A stretch of DNA of 5,662 bases from Ghiorsea sp. (GTDB taxonomy: Bacteria; Pseudomonadota; Zetaproteobacteria; Mariprofundales; Mariprofundaceae). The number at the start of each line of letters is the position of its first letter. Position 1 is the stretch's first letter. Shown here in pieces: positions 4,932 to 5,662 of the stretch. The notes beneath the pieces are model-generated. The model saw nothing but the letters and a program-made list of their open reading frames with translations, made no database searches and was not told where the DNA came from. The position numbers and the translations under genes were made by a program. The stretch lies in the NCBI GenBank assembly GCA_027053695.1, contig JALUHL010000023.1, positions 1-5,662 on the forward strand, read 5' to 3'.

Positions 4932-5662
4932 AACGACCTCAAACCCTTATTCTGCAAGATAAAGTTAAGCAGTTTATCCGCAAAAACTTGCTTACTGGCG
5001 CAACTTATGGCTTGTTCACCAAGCTTTGAAACAAACCACCCTTCCATATCACCTTGACCCATATTCGACACATCATTGGCTACGATAGCATCCACACCTT
5101 TTCGCTCAAGCTTTTGCCTTGCATATTCAACATGGTTTTCGCTTTCAGCGGCAAATGCAACCACTTGTGTAGGCCGCTGTGGCATGTTTGCCACGCTTTG
5201 GATGATATCAGGGTTTTCAATCAGCTTCACTTCTAGTTCAGCTTTCCCTTGTCGTTTAAGCTTCTGTTTGCTTGTTTCTGCAAACCTAAAATCACTCACC
5301 GCAGCCGTACCGACAAACACATCCACCCCTTCTGCTACCTGTAAACAAGCTTTCAACATCTCATCTGCACTTTCCACATGGATACGGCTAACATCGGCTT
5401 GGGTTGCTGGCGTTCCTTCCCCTGCAACCAAGGTAACCTTTGCACCACGCACCGCTGCAGCATCGGCAAGCTTGGCACCCAAAGTGCCTGTAGCACGATT
5501 GCTCATGGTGCGCACAGCATCCCATGCTTCAATTGTTGGCCCAGCATTGATGACCCAAGTTTGCCCTTTTAGGGTTTGCTCCGTTAACAACGGCAAACAT
5601 GCTTGCACAATACTTTCTGGCTCTGCCAAACGCCCAGCACCCTGCTCACCACACGCCAATTC
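4928..5662 (-). CDS. coaBC: Phosphopantothenoylcysteine decarboxylase / phosphopantothenate-cysteine ligase, C-terminal part (partial)
   Basis: The C-terminal 244 codons of the bifunctional CoaBC (Dfp) enzyme, which makes 4'-phosphopantetheine from phosphopantothenate and cysteine in coenzyme A synthesis in the cytoplasm. The frame is open to the right edge, so the true start lies outside; the apparent start at 5659 is a TTG coding Leu inside the conserved LACGEQGAGRLAEPE of the decarboxylase flap, whose Cys is catalytic (ACGD in E. coli, ACGE here). The ligase domain follows, with NAGPTIEAWDAVRTMSNRATGTLG (nucleotide-binding and the catalytic Asn of the SNR segment), AVSDFRF, a Lys-rich KQKLKRQG, ENPDII, AFAAES and VANDVSNM. 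All expected ligase motifs are present and the end is intact. In E. coli dut follows this gene; here an outer-membrane barrel gene follows, overlapping by four bases. Confidence 0.95.
   Translation of the reverse strand, partial: ELACGEQGAGRLAEPESIVQACLPLLTEQTLKGQTWVINAGPTIEAWDAVRTMSNRATGTLGAKLADAAAVRGAKVTLVAGEGTPATQADVSRIHVESADEMLKACLQVAEGVDVFVGTAAVSDFRFAETSKQKLKRQGKAELEVKLIENPDIIQSVANMPQRPTQVVAFAAESENHVEYARQKLERKGVDAIVANDVSNMGQGDMEGWFVSKLGEQAISCASKQVFADKLLNFILQNKGLRSL

Noticed and set aside
5657..5659. TTG start for a separate CoaB-only protein
   Set aside because: The codon is the Leu of the conserved LACG motif of the decarboxylase flap, so the frame is the interior of a full CoaBC continuing off the edge.

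Overview
The window looks like a chromosomal segment of a Gram-negative, glutathione-using proteobacterium. The evidence is a Xi-class glutathionyl-hydroquinone reductase, a periplasmic YceI protein, an outer-membrane beta-barrel with a C-terminal aromatic residue, a membrane cytochrome b561, and strong AGGAGG-type ribosome sites. Base composition is moderately AT-rich by eye. A gamma- or zetaproteobacterium is a guess; the sequence does not settle it. Genes are densely packed. I see no transposase, integrase, tRNA, rRNA or CRISPR array.

Layout, left to right. The first 77 bases hold what looks like the start of a minus-strand gene that leaves the window, preceded by a plausible promoter and a leader hairpin. 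From 221 to 3405 five genes run on the minus strand. In transcription order they are cytochrome b561 (2836-3405), a double-CDGSH iron-sulfur protein (2589-2843), periplasmic YceI (1997-2569), glutathionyl-hydroquinone reductase (956-1867) and pirin (221-934). The first three are tightly packed and form a clear operon. A 128-bp gap with a REP/dRS3-like palindrome separates them from the last two, which form a second tight pair. A LysR-type regulator (3511-4395) is divergent from cytochrome b561, with about 105 bp between them holding a 10-bp inverted repeat that is the best operator candidate. Beyond it, coaBC (partial, entering from the right edge) and a small outer-membrane barrel run on the minus strand. 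They overlap by ATGA, and the barrel gene converges on the LysR gene with overlapping stop codons.

How the genes may work together. Family knowledge points to a shared theme of quinone/hydroquinone and electron handling. Cytochrome b561 exchanges electrons with the quinone pool, YceI binds isoprenoid lipids such as quinones, and the double-CDGSH protein is a redox Fe-S carrier. The glutathione enzyme reduces glutathionyl-hydroquinones, and some pirins act on aromatic flavonols. The LysR protein resembles E. coli YhaJ as I remember it; YhaJ is linked to hydroquinone-type inducers and lies near a pirin gene (yhaK) and yqjG. I infer a LysR-controlled quinone-redox/detoxification module. The parts are known families. 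What may be new is the combination, above all the CDGSH protein inserted between yceJ-like and yceI genes. coaBC (coenzyme A synthesis) and the barrel gene appear to be a separate unit.
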